This document shows positions 1 to 7,819 of a stretch of DNA of 64,000 bases, piece after piece; position 1 is the first letter of the stretch, and the number at the start of each line of letters is the position of its first letter. The stretch spans positions 1,922,001 through 1,986,000 of the forward strand of contig NZ_CP020042.1 in NCBI RefSeq assembly GCF_002028425.1. The letters run 5' to 3'. Both the position numbers and the translations under genes were made by a program. The notes below the pieces were generated by a model, which worked only from the letters and a program-made list of their open reading frames with translations, made no database searches and was not told the origin of the DNA. The stretch comes from Streptomyces katrae (GTDB lineage Bacteria > Actinomycetota > Actinomycetes > Streptomycetales > Streptomycetaceae).

Positions 1-12
1 CGGAGCGCTGAA

Positions 13-54
13 ACGTGGAAGGGCCCTCCCGCCGGCGGGAGGGCCCTTCCACGT
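13..54. terminator. 42-bp perfect palindrome, likely terminator
   Basis: The two 21-nt arms (13-33 and 34-54) are exact reverse complements with no spacer. The element lies 15 nt beyond the moaA stop, so it is probably the moaA terminator; its symmetry would let it act in both directions. There is no clear T-run, which is common for streptomycete terminators. Confidence 0.6.
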
Positions 55-69
55 ACGCGGCCGGTGCGG

Positions 70-1059
70 CTAGCCGCCGATCGCGGACATCGGGCGGTCG
101 GGCTGGAGGAAGGACGGGTCGTCGAGGCCGGAGCCGGCCTTCTTGCCCCACATCGCCACCTTCCACAGGCGGGCGATCTCCTCGTCCGGGGCGCCCGAGC
201 GCAGCGCGGAGCGCAGGTCGGACTCCTCGGTGGCGAACAGGCAGGTACGGATCTGGCCGTCGGCCGTGAGCCGGGTGCGGTCGCAGGCTCCGCAGAAGGG
301 GCGGGTGACGGAGGCGATGACCCCCACGGTGGCGGGGCCGCCGTCGACCAGCCAGCGCTCGGCGGGGGCGGAGCCGCGCTCCTCGGCGCCCTCCTCGGTG
401 AGGGTGAAGCGGGTGTGCAGGGACTGGAGGATGTCCCCGGCGGTGATCATGCCCTCGCGCTTCCAGCCGTGCTGGGCGTCGAGGGGCATCTGCTCGATGA
501 AGCGGAGCTCGTACTCGTTCTCGACGGCCCAGGCGAGCAGGTCGGGGGCCTCGTCGTCGTTGAGCCCGGGCATCAGGACGGCGTTGACCTTGACGGGGGT
601 CAGGCCGGCCTCGCGGGCGGCGGCCATGCCGTCGATCACGTCGTGGTGGCGGTCGCGGCGGGTGAGGGTCTTGAAGACCTCGGGGCGCAGGGTGTCGAGC
701 GAAACGTTCACCCTGTCCAGGCCGGCGGCCTTGAGCGCCTGTGCGGTGCGCTTGAGGCCGATGCCGTTGGTCGTCAGCGACATCCTGGGGCGGGGTTCCA
801 GGGCGGCGCACCGCTCGACGATCCCGACGATGCCGGGCCGCAGCAGCGGCTCGCCGCCGGTGAAGCGGACCTCGGTGATGCCCAGGTGCGTGACGGCGAT
901 ACGGATCAGCCGGACGATTTCGTCGTCGCTGAGCAGATCGGACTTCCCCAGCCACTGCAGGCCCTCTTCGGGCATGCAGTAGGTACAGCGCAGGTTGCAC
1001 CGGTCGGTGAGCGAGACGCGCAGGTCAGTGGCCACGCGGCCGTACGTGTCGAGAAGCAC
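70..1059 (-). CDS. moaA: GTP 3',8-cyclase MoaA
   Basis: Radical-SAM enzyme that converts GTP to 3',8-cyclo-GTP, the first step of molybdenum cofactor synthesis, in the cytoplasm. The N-terminal radical-SAM cluster motif CNLRCTYC is at residues 21-28. The second, C-terminal cluster is visible as PFCGACDRTRL followed by a third Cys in IRTCLF. The protein ends in the Gly-Gly (SAIGG) expected for MoaA. Length 329 aa is normal. The GTG start at 1059 is preceded by a long GGGGAGGGG ribosome site. No other moa gene is adjacent, so it appears to be transcribed alone, ending at the 13-54 palindrome. Confidence 0.96.
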   Translation of the reverse strand: MLLDTYGRVATDLRVSLTDRCNLRCTYCMPEEGLQWLGKSDLLSDDEIVRLIRIAVTHLGITEVRFTGGEPLLRPGIVGIVERCAALEPRPRMSLTTNGIGLKRTAQALKAAGLDRVNVSLDTLRPEVFKTLTRRDRHHDVIDGMAAAREAGLTPVKVNAVLMPGLNDDEAPDLLAWAVENEYELRFIEQMPLDAQHGWKREGMITAGDILQSLHTRFTLTEEGAEERGSAPAERWLVDGGPATVGVIASVTRPFCGACDRTRLTADGQIRTCLFATEESDLRSALRSGAPDEEIARLWKVAMWGKKAGSGLDDPSFLQPDRPMSAIGG

Positions 1060-1156
1060 TGTGGGCCCCCCTCCCCTGTCCGGATCTAGAGGTTCTATGG
1101 ATCGAGCCTACGCGACCCGTGTGTCCCGGAGGGGTGCCCGAATGAACGAGACGTAA

Positions 1157-1192
1157 CGTGGCCGCATCGTACGGAAGTACGACGCGGCCACG
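1157..1192. terminator. Hairpin terminator after the symporter gene
   Basis: Two 16-nt arms (1157-1172 and 1177-1192) pair with a single A/C mismatch around a GGAA tetraloop. The hairpin lies just past the stop of the symporter gene on the minus strand and upstream of moaA, so it probably separates the two units. Confidence 0.7.
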
Positions 1193-1229
1193 CACGGTGT
1201 TCGTACGGTCTCGGGGAGCCGCCCCCCTG

Positions 1230-2855
1230 TCAGTGGGCTCCGGTGCCGGTGAGGGAGCGCACCTCCAGTTCGGCGAACTTCTGGGGGTCGGCCTCTTCCT
1301 TGGACAGGAGCGTGCCCAGCCAGCCGAGGAGGAAGCCCAGCGGGATGGAGATGATGCCGGGGTTCTCCAGCGGGAACCAGTAGAAGTCGGCGTCCTTGAA
1401 CATCGAGGTGGGCTTCCCGGAGACCACCGGCGAGAAGAGGACCAGGCCGACCGCCGAGATCAGGCCTCCGTAGATGGACCACAGCGCGCCCCGGGTGGTG
1501 AAGCGCTTCCAGAAGAGGCTGTAGAGGATCGTCGGGAGGTTGGCGGAGGCGGCGACCGCGAAGGCGAGGGCGACGAGGCCGGCCACGTTCATGTCGCGGG
1601 CCAGGGCCCCGAGGAAGATCGCGACGGCGCCGATGACCACGGTGGACCAGCGGGCGGCGCGCACCTCCTCCTTCTCGGTGGCGCGTCCCTTGCGGATGAC
1701 GTTGACGTAGATGTCGTGCGCGAAGGACGAGGAGGAGGCCAGGGTGAGGCCGGCGACCACGGCGAGGATGGTGGCGAAGGCCACCGCGGAGATCACCGCG
1801 AGGAGGATCGCGCCGCCGGTGGAGTCGGGGCCGCCGCCGACGGCCTGGGCGAGCAGCGGGGCCGCGGTGTTGCCGGCCTTGTTGGACTTGATGATGGCGT
1901 CGCGGTCGAGGAGGGCCGCGGCCCCGAAGCCGAGCGCGATGGTCATCAGGTAGAAGGCGCCGATGATGCCGATGGCCCAGTTCACGGACTTGCGGGCGGC
2001 CTTGGCCGTGGGCACCGTGTAGAAGCGGATCAGGATGTGCGGCAGGCCGGCGGTGCCGAGGACCAGGGCGAGGCCTAGGGAGAAGAAGTCCAGCTTGGTC
2101 AGCGAGTCCTTGCCGTACTTCAGGCCCGGCTCCAGGAACTTGGCCCCCTTGCCGCTGTGCTCGGCGGCCTGGCCGAGCAGCGCGGAGACGTTGAAGTCGA
2201 ACTTCAGCAGCACCAGGAAGGTGATCAGGAGGGTGCCGGCGATGAGCAGCACCGCCTTGACCATCTGGACCCAGGTGGTGCCCTTCATCCCTCCGATGGT
2301 CACGTAGACGATCATCAGTACGCCGACCAGGGCGACCACGGCGATCTTGCCGCCGTCGGCGGTGATGCCCAGCAGCAGCGAGACGAGCACGCCCGCGCCG
2401 GCCATCTGGGCGAGCAGGTAGAAGATCGATACCACGATGGTGGAGGTGCCGGCGGCGGTGCGGACGGGCCGCTGGCGCATCCGGTAGGCGAGCACGTCGC
2501 CCATCGTGTAGCGGCCGGAGTTGCGCAGCGGTTCGGCGACCAGCAGCAGGGCCACCAGCCAGGCCACGAGGAAGCCGATGGAGTAGAGGAAGCCGTCGTA
2601 GCCGAAGAGGGCGATGGCTCCGGCGATGCCGAGGAAGGACGCGGCGGACATGTAGTCGCCGGAGATGGCGAGGCCGTTCTGGAAGCCGGTGAACTGGCGG
2701 CCGCCGGCGTAGAAGTCGGCGGCGTCCTTGGTCTGGCGGCCGGCCCAGACGGTGATGACGAGGGTGGCGACGACGAACAGCCCGAAGAGGGTGATGATCA
2801 GCGGGCGGTGTTCGGTGGCGCCGGCGGCGGTCGTCAGGTGCGGGATGGCGCTCAC
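1230..2855 (-). CDS. actP: Cation/acetate symporter (SSS family)
   Basis: Sodium:solute symporter family membrane protein of 541 aa, most like acetate permease ActP/MctC; expected to import acetate or other short monocarboxylates with a cation. About 13 hydrophobic segments can be traced, starting at LIITLFGLFVVATLV. SSS-family features include the DFYAGGRQ and SGDYMSAASFLG stretches near the N-terminus. The GTG start overlaps the stop of the upstream DUF485 gene (GTGA), the usual yjcH-actP arrangement and a sign of translational coupling. Exact substrate cannot be read from the sequence. Confidence 0.88.
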   Translation of the reverse strand: MSAIPHLTTAAGATEHRPLIITLFGLFVVATLVITVWAGRQTKDAADFYAGGRQFTGFQNGLAISGDYMSAASFLGIAGAIALFGYDGFLYSIGFLVAWLVALLLVAEPLRNSGRYTMGDVLAYRMRQRPVRTAAGTSTIVVSIFYLLAQMAGAGVLVSLLLGITADGGKIAVVALVGVLMIVYVTIGGMKGTTWVQMVKAVLLIAGTLLITFLVLLKFDFNVSALLGQAAEHSGKGAKFLEPGLKYGKDSLTKLDFFSLGLALVLGTAGLPHILIRFYTVPTAKAARKSVNWAIGIIGAFYLMTIALGFGAAALLDRDAIIKSNKAGNTAAPLLAQAVGGGPDSTGGAILLAVISAVAFATILAVVAGLTLASSSSFAHDIYVNVIRKGRATEKEEVRAARWSTVVIGAVAIFLGALARDMNVAGLVALAFAVAASANLPTILYSLFWKRFTTRGALWSIYGGLISAVGLVLFSPVVSGKPTSMFKDADFYWFPLENPGIISIPLGFLLGWLGTLLSKEEADPQKFAELEVRSLTGTGAH

Positions 2856-3217
2856 GCTCCGCCCTCCAGCCGGTTCTTGATGGCCCGTGCCCTGGGGTCG
2901 AGCTTGGCGGCGGCGTGCCGCGAGTACAGCCAGGCGATCAGGAAGGTCGTCGCGAACTGGGCGAGTCCGAGCACCAGGGCGACGTTGACGTTGCCGAAGA
3001 GCTTGGTCCCCATGAAGCCGCCCGCGTAGTTGGACAGCAGGACGTAGAGCAGGTACCAGGCGATGAAGGCCACGGTGAGCGGGAAGGCGAAGGAGCGGTA
3101 GGAGCTGCGCAGTTCGGCGAACTCGGGGCTCTGCTGGACGCGCGCGAACTCTTCGGCCGACACCTGGGCCGGGGCCGGTCCCGCGCCGCCCGGCGGCGGC
3201 GCTGCTTGCGTGGTCAC
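2852..3217 (-). CDS. DUF485 membrane protein, symporter partner
   Basis: Small membrane protein (121 aa) with two transmembrane segments (FPLTVAFIAWYLLYVLL and a second around VALVLGLAQFATTFLIAW) preceded by the conserved F-x-x-L-R-x-x-Y/F-R-x-F region of DUF485 (YjcH-like). Such genes commonly precede actP-type symporters. The open frame extends upstream to 3337, but I prefer GTG at 3217 because AAGGAGAACCCCCC stands directly in front and the added 40 residues are low complexity. The stop overlaps the symporter start. Confidence 0.85.
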   Translation of the reverse strand: MTTQAAPPPGGAGPAPAQVSAEEFARVQQSPEFAELRSSYRSFAFPLTVAFIAWYLLYVLLSNYAGGFMGTKLFGNVNVALVLGLAQFATTFLIAWLYSRHAAAKLDPRARAIKNRLEGGA

Positions 3218-3487
3218 GGGGGGTTCTCCTTGTGGCGCGGGTGCGGTGGGGACGTGCAAAACAACCTCCGTGTGGGGGGCGGTGGTGCTGAGCCCCCCGG
3301 TCAACGGCACGTGCGGCGCGCCGGGACGGTTCAACACCCGTTTTTTCTTCGGCGGTTCTGCGTTTTAAACGGCTGATTCCTCGAACTGATGGCGCAAAGG
3401 CGAACGGCGCCGCTAGGTTCGCTTGTCATGAACGCGTCCGACGCGACCGCGTGCGGACTGCTCCTTCACGGATGATGTGGAGAACCC

Positions 3488-5035
3488 ATGGCTCATCTGG
3501 GATCCGGCCGTCGGCGGGCCCTCGCCGTTCCGGTCGGCCTGGCGCTCACGGCCTCACTCGCCTTCCTGCCCTCGGTGGCTGCCTCGGCCGCGCCGCTGGG
3601 CGACACGGCGGGCTCGGCGACGCCCGCCCGGGCCGCCGCCACCGGCCCCGCGCTCTCGTACGTGGCCAACCTGACCGCGTACGGGACGGCCAGGCAGGCC
3701 GAGAAGGCCGTCGAGCAGGCCGGCGGGACGGTGGTGACGTCCTATGAACAGATCGGCGTCGTCGTCGCACATTCCCAGAACCCGGACTTCGCCAAGCGGC
3801 TGCGGGCCCAGCGGAACCTGTTCGTGTCCGTGGGAGCCACCCGTACGGCCCCCCTCCAGACGGTGCAGACCACCGAGGAGGGCACCACCCAGCGGCTGAG
3901 CGACGCCGACGCCGCGCGCGCCGCCGCGCGGGCCGAGCCGGGCCAGGAACCCCTGGAAGCCAACCAGTGGGACCTGCGGGCGATCAAGGCCGACCAGGCC
4001 CAGAAGGTCGACGCGGGCAGCCGGGACGTCACGGTCGGGGTCATCGACACGGGCGTCGACGACACCCACCCCGACCTCGCCCCGAACTTCTCCAAGGGGC
4101 AGTCCGCCAACTGCGTCGGCGGGGTCGCGGACACCACCGACGGCGCGTGGCGCCCGTACGCCGACGGCAGCGACCACGGCACGCACGTGGCGGGCACCAT
4201 CGCCGCCGCGCGCAACGGGATCGGCGTCAGCGGCGTCGCGCCGGGCGTCAAGGTCGCCGCGATCAAGGTGAGCGAGCCCGGGACCAGCCTCTTCTACACC
4301 GAGGCGGTCGTCTGCGGCTTCATGTTCGCCGCCGAGAAGGGGATCGAGGTGACCAACAACAGCTACTACGTCGACCCCTGGTACTTCAACTGCAAGACGG
4401 ACGACGACCAGAAGGCGCTGGTGGAGGCCGTGACCCGGGCGAGCAGGTACGCCGAGCGCAAGGGCGTGCTGAACGTGGCCGCGGCCGGCAACGAGAACTG
4501 GGACCTGGCCGCCGACTCGATCACCGACGACACCAGCCCGGACGACGCCACCCCGACGTCGCGCACCATAGACCCGAAGGTCTGCCTGGACCTGCCCGCG
4601 CAGCTGCCGGGCGTGGTCACGGTCAGCGCGACCGGCGACAAGGGCTTCCGCTCGTACTACTCCAGCTACGGGCTCGGCGTCGTCGACGTGGCCGCCCCCG
4701 GCGGCGACAAGTGGCAGGTCCCGGCCACCCCCGACGCCAACGGCCGGGTGCTGTCCACCCTCCCCGGCGGCGGCTACGGCTACAAGCAGGGCACCTCCAT
4801 GGCCACCCCGCACGTCGCGGGCGTCGCCGCCCTGCTCAAGAGCGCGCACCCGGGGGCCACGCCCTCCCAGCTCCAGACGATGCTCAAGGCCCAGGCGACG
4901 AAGACCGCCTGCCCGGACAAGATCTACGACGGCACCGGCAACCTGGTCGACGCCACCACCTGCCAGGCCAAGTGGGGCCAGACCGGCTTCTACGGCGCGG
5001 GCGTGGTCGACGCCCTCAAAGCCGTGAAGCGGTGA
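3488..5035 (+). CDS. Secreted S8 family serine protease (subtilisin-like)
   Basis: Exported subtilase of 515 aa. A Sec signal peptide runs from the Arg-rich start through VGLALTASLAFLPSVAASAA. The catalytic triad is visible: Asp187 in VIDTGVDDTHPD, His230 in DHGTHVAGT and Ser437 in GTSMATPHVAG. The ~110 residues between the signal peptide and the catalytic domain resemble an inhibitor-type propeptide. Paired Cys near the C-terminus suggest disulphides outside the cell. ATG at 3488 follows TGTGGAGAACCC. Monocistronic, followed by the 5040-5073 hairpin. Substrates are unknown. Confidence 0.93.
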   Translation: MAHLGSGRRRALAVPVGLALTASLAFLPSVAASAAPLGDTAGSATPARAAATGPALSYVANLTAYGTARQAEKAVEQAGGTVVTSYEQIGVVVAHSQNPDFAKRLRAQRNLFVSVGATRTAPLQTVQTTEEGTTQRLSDADAARAAARAEPGQEPLEANQWDLRAIKADQAQKVDAGSRDVTVGVIDTGVDDTHPDLAPNFSKGQSANCVGGVADTTDGAWRPYADGSDHGTHVAGTIAAARNGIGVSGVAPGVKVAAIKVSEPGTSLFYTEAVVCGFMFAAEKGIEVTNNSYYVDPWYFNCKTDDDQKALVEAVTRASRYAERKGVLNVAAAGNENWDLAADSITDDTSPDDATPTSRTIDPKVCLDLPAQLPGVVTVSATGDKGFRSYYSSYGLGVVDVAAPGGDKWQVPATPDANGRVLSTLPGGGYGYKQGTSMATPHVAGVAALLKSAHPGATPSQLQTMLKAQATKTACPDKIYDGTGNLVDATTCQAKWGQTGFYGAGVVDALKAVKR

Positions 5036-5039
5036 CGGG

Positions 5040-5073
5040 GAGGGGCCGGGCGGGGACCACCGCCCGGCCCCTC
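5040..5073. terminator. Bidirectional terminator between convergent genes
   Basis: A perfect 14-nt stem (5040-5053 with 5060-5073, arm GAGGGGCCGGGCGG) with a six-base loop lies between the convergent protease and dehydrogenase genes, and could end transcription from both sides. Confidence 0.8.
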
Positions 5074-5089
5074 TGCCGTCAGGGCTTGA

Positions 5090-6133
5090 TCAGGGCTTGA
5101 TCAGGACCTTGAGGGCGCTGCGGTCGTCCATCGCGCGGTAGCCGTCCGGGACCTCGTCCAGCGACACGGCACGGTCGAAGACGGGCGCCGGGTCGATCGC
5201 GCCGCTCAGCACGTCCTCCAGCAGCTCCGGGATGTACGCGCGGACCGGGGCGACACCGCCGCGCAGGCTGATGTTGCGGTCGAACATCACACCGAGGTCG
5301 AGCCCGGTGCCGCTGCCGTGCGGCACGCCGACGTAGCCGATGGCGCCGCCGTCGCGGGTGATGCTGACCGCCGTGCGCATGGACTGCTCGGTGCCCACGG
5401 CCTCGATGACGGCGTGCGCGCCCTGCCCGCCGGTCAGCTCGCGGACGGCCGCCTCGGCCGCCTCGCCGCGCTCGGCGACCACGTCGGTGGCCCCGAAGAG
5501 CTTCGCGATGTCCGTACGGGCGCTGTGGCGGCCCAGGGCGATGATCCGCTCGGCGCCCAGGCGCTTGGCGGCGAGGACCCCGCACAGGCCGACCGCGCCG
5601 TCGCCGACGACGGCGACGGTGGAGCCGGCGCGCACGCCCGCGCCCAGGGCGGCGTGGTGGCCGGTGCCCATGACGTCGGAGAGGGCGAGCAGCCCGGTCA
5701 GCAGGTGGTCGTCGGAGGCGGCCGCGGCGGGCAGCTTGACCAGGGTGCCGTCGGCGTGCGGGACCCGCACGGCCTCGCCCTGGCCGCCGTCGGACCCGAC
5801 CGAGCCCCAGAAGCCGCCGTGCACGCAGGAGGTGTACAGGCCTTCGGAGCAGTAGTCGCAGGTGCCGTCGGACCACATGAAGGGGGCCACGACCAGGTCG
5901 CCGGCCTTCAGGCCGGAGACCGCGGAGCCGGTCTCCTCGACGACGCCGAGGAACTCGTGGCCGATGCGCTGGCCGGGCTGGCGCTGGGCCTCGCCGCGGT
6001 AGGCCCACAGGTCGCTGCCGCAGATGCAGGCACGCAGGACGCGGACGACGGCGTCCTCGGGGCGCTGGATCGCAGCGTCGGGCACCTCCTCCACGCGGAT
6101 GTCGTGCGGGGCGTGGATGACGGTGGCGCGCAT
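5090..6133 (-). CDS. Zinc-dependent medium-chain alcohol dehydrogenase
   Basis: MDR-family NAD(P)-dependent oxidoreductase of 347 aa. Catalytic zinc ligands appear as Cys38 (ACICGSD) and His59-Glu60 (GHEF). A structural-zinc-like Cys cluster (CDYCSEGLYTSC) follows, with fewer Cys than the classical four-Cys lobe. The Rossmann motif VAVVGDGAVGL starts the cofactor domain. The likely reaction is interconversion of an alcohol and an aldehyde or ketone; the substrate is not evident. An 11-bp direct duplication (5079-5089 and 5090-5100) covers the stop codon, so the last codons are repeated just past the end. Confidence 0.88.
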   Translation of the reverse strand: MRATVIHAPHDIRVEEVPDAAIQRPEDAVVRVLRACICGSDLWAYRGEAQRQPGQRIGHEFLGVVEETGSAVSGLKAGDLVVAPFMWSDGTCDYCSEGLYTSCVHGGFWGSVGSDGGQGEAVRVPHADGTLVKLPAAAASDDHLLTGLLALSDVMGTGHHAALGAGVRAGSTVAVVGDGAVGLCGVLAAKRLGAERIIALGRHSARTDIAKLFGATDVVAERGEAAEAAVRELTGGQGAHAVIEAVGTEQSMRTAVSITRDGGAIGYVGVPHGSGTGLDLGVMFDRNISLRGGVAPVRAYIPELLEDVLSGAIDPAPVFDRAVSLDEVPDGYRAMDDRSALKVLIKP

Positions 6134-6156
6134 GGTGGTGCAGCCCTCCGGGTAGT

Positions 6157-6855
6157 TCAGTCTTGTAGGACTTCCCTACCGTACGCCTGCTCCCGGCGAA
6201 GCGCTCCCGCGGCCAGCAGGTACTGGGCCGCCAGGTAGGTGGCCATGATCCAGAAGTCGGGGCGCGGCAGCTGCGGCCACTTCGCCACCCCGGTGGCGAT
6301 GAGGGTGTCGGAGAGCAGGAACAGCGCTCCGCCCACCCCCGCGATCCGGCCCAGAGCGCTGGAGCGGTAGGCCATGGAGGCCAGCAGCAGGCTGTAGCCG
6401 GCGACGGGGATCCGCAGTCCGGCCGGCAGGTCCCCCCACAGCAGCGCGACGGTCCCGACGAGCGCCACGGCGTACGCGCCCCCGAGCACGGGACTGGTCC
6501 GGCCGCGCCCGAACAGACTGTGTTTGTTGAAAAGCATGAGGTAGCAGACGTGCCCGGCGGCGAAGGAGCCCATGCCGAGGAGGAAGGCGGGCTCGGCGTC
6601 GAAGAGCAGGGCCAGGTCCCCGCCCCAGCCGAACAGCAGCGCGGCGACCAGCAGCCGGGGGGCACGCAGGGTGAGCACGTACCCGACGAGCAGCGGCATC
6701 AGCAGCGGCTTGGCGATCAGGTGCCCCGGGTGCCAGCCGGCGAGCAGCGAGGCGAGGTCGACGGCGCAGGCCAGGGCGAAGGCACCGAGCAGCAGCCGCC
6801 CGGCGGTGCCGGTGCCCTCCGGTACCGCCCGCATACGGGACTGGACGGCACTCAC
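6157..6855 (-). CDS. YhhN/TMEM86 family membrane protein (lysoplasmalogenase-like)
   Basis: Polytopic membrane protein of 232 aa with about eight hydrophobic segments. It has YhhN-family features: KPLLMPLL near the first helices, GWGGDLALL, the HVCYLMLF helix and LSDTLIA. The family includes lysoplasmalogenases that cleave the vinyl-ether bond of lysoplasmalogens, but the bacterial members are diverse. The chosen GTG start at 6855 overlaps the stop of the upstream sterol-desaturase gene (GTGA), so the two are translationally coupled and may act together on lipids. The longer open frame to 7701 is antisense-like noise over the upstream gene. Confidence 0.82.
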   Translation of the reverse strand: MSAVQSRMRAVPEGTGTAGRLLLGAFALACAVDLASLLAGWHPGHLIAKPLLMPLLVGYVLTLRAPRLLVAALLFGWGGDLALLFDAEPAFLLGMGSFAAGHVCYLMLFNKHSLFGRGRTSPVLGGAYAVALVGTVALLWGDLPAGLRIPVAGYSLLLASMAYRSSALGRIAGVGGALFLLSDTLIATGVAKWPQLPRPDFWIMATYLAAQYLLAAGALRREQAYGREVLQD

Positions 6856-7727
6856 GCGGCGGGCTCCGGCGCCTTCTCGGCCTGCGCGACCGCGGCCGGG
6901 GCGGGCTGCCAGCCGGGCCCGCGGAACACCCGCCCGGCGCGCTCGCGCCAGCTGCGGGCGGCGCGCACGTCGCGGGCGATGGCCGCGTACTCGTGGGTGG
7001 CGACGCGCAGGGGGTTGAAGGTGCCGATGTTCTTCGTGAGCCCGTAGACGGGCCGCTCGGTCTCCCCCACCCAGGACCCGAACATCCGGTCCCAGACGAT
7101 CAGGATGCCGCCGAAGTTGCGGTCCAGGTAGCCGCCCTGGGAGGCGTGGTGGACGCGGTGGTGGGAGGGGGTGTTGAAGACGTACTCGTAGGGGCGGGGA
7201 AGCTTTCCGATGCGCTCGGTGTGCACCCAGAACTGGTAGAGGAGGTTGATGCCGTAGCAGAACGGGATCGCAGCGGGGTGCACCCCGAGGGCGACCATCG
7301 GCAGGTAGAACCACCAGGTGGTCGCGCTGGTCCAGGGCTGGCGCAGGGCGGTGGTGAGGTTGAACCTGCGGCTGCTGTGGTGGACGACGTGGCAGGCCCA
7401 CAGGATGCGGATGACGTGGTGGAGCCGGTGCTGCCAGTAGTAGAGGAAGTCCTGCACGAGGAGCATCAGCAGCGCGGTCCACCACAGGAACGGCACCCGC
7501 AGCGGGGTCAGTTCGTAGACGGCGGTGAAGACCGCGACGACCGGGATCTTCCAGAGCAGGTCGAAGCCGATGCTGCCGATCCCCATCGTGACGCTGGTGA
7601 CCGCGTCCTTGGCGTCGTAGCCGGCGGCGTCCTCGTCGGGATGGAGCCGGTAGCTGACCACCTCGATGACGGTGAGCAGCACGAAGGCGGGTATGGACCA
7701 CAGCACGACATCGGGCAGATTGGGCAT
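6852..7727 (-). CDS. Sterol desaturase / fatty acid hydroxylase family protein
   Basis: Membrane di-iron oxygenase-type protein of 291 aa. The histidine-box set of the fatty acid hydroxylase superfamily is present: HRLHH (after DFLYYWQ), HVVHHSS and HHRVHH. Hydrophobic segments flank the boxes and the C-terminus is Ala/Pro rich. Members hydroxylate or desaturate sterols, carotenoids or ether lipids; alkylglycerol monooxygenase belongs here. Coupling to the YhhN gene, whose family includes ether-lipid hydrolases, suggests an ether-lipid or membrane-lipid role (inference). Confidence 0.87.
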   Translation of the reverse strand: MPNLPDVVLWSIPAFVLLTVIEVVSYRLHPDEDAAGYDAKDAVTSVTMGIGSIGFDLLWKIPVVAVFTAVYELTPLRVPFLWWTALLMLLVQDFLYYWQHRLHHVIRILWACHVVHHSSRRFNLTTALRQPWTSATTWWFYLPMVALGVHPAAIPFCYGINLLYQFWVHTERIGKLPRPYEYVFNTPSHHRVHHASQGGYLDRNFGGILIVWDRMFGSWVGETERPVYGLTKNIGTFNPLRVATHEYAAIARDVRAARSWRERAGRVFRGPGWQPAPAAVAQAEKAPEPAA

Positions 7728-7819
7728 GGGCGCACCTTAGGGCGGGTTCCGGGGTGCCGCTAGGGGTTGTTACCGATCAGTATCCGACGGGGTTACCCGG
7801 GGTACAAGGGGGAGGGCGC

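Noticed and set aside
5079..6665. Minus-strand frame overlapping the alcohol dehydrogenase and ending in the same residues
   Set aside because: The shared end is due only to the 11-bp duplication; the rest is out of frame with the dehydrogenase motifs.
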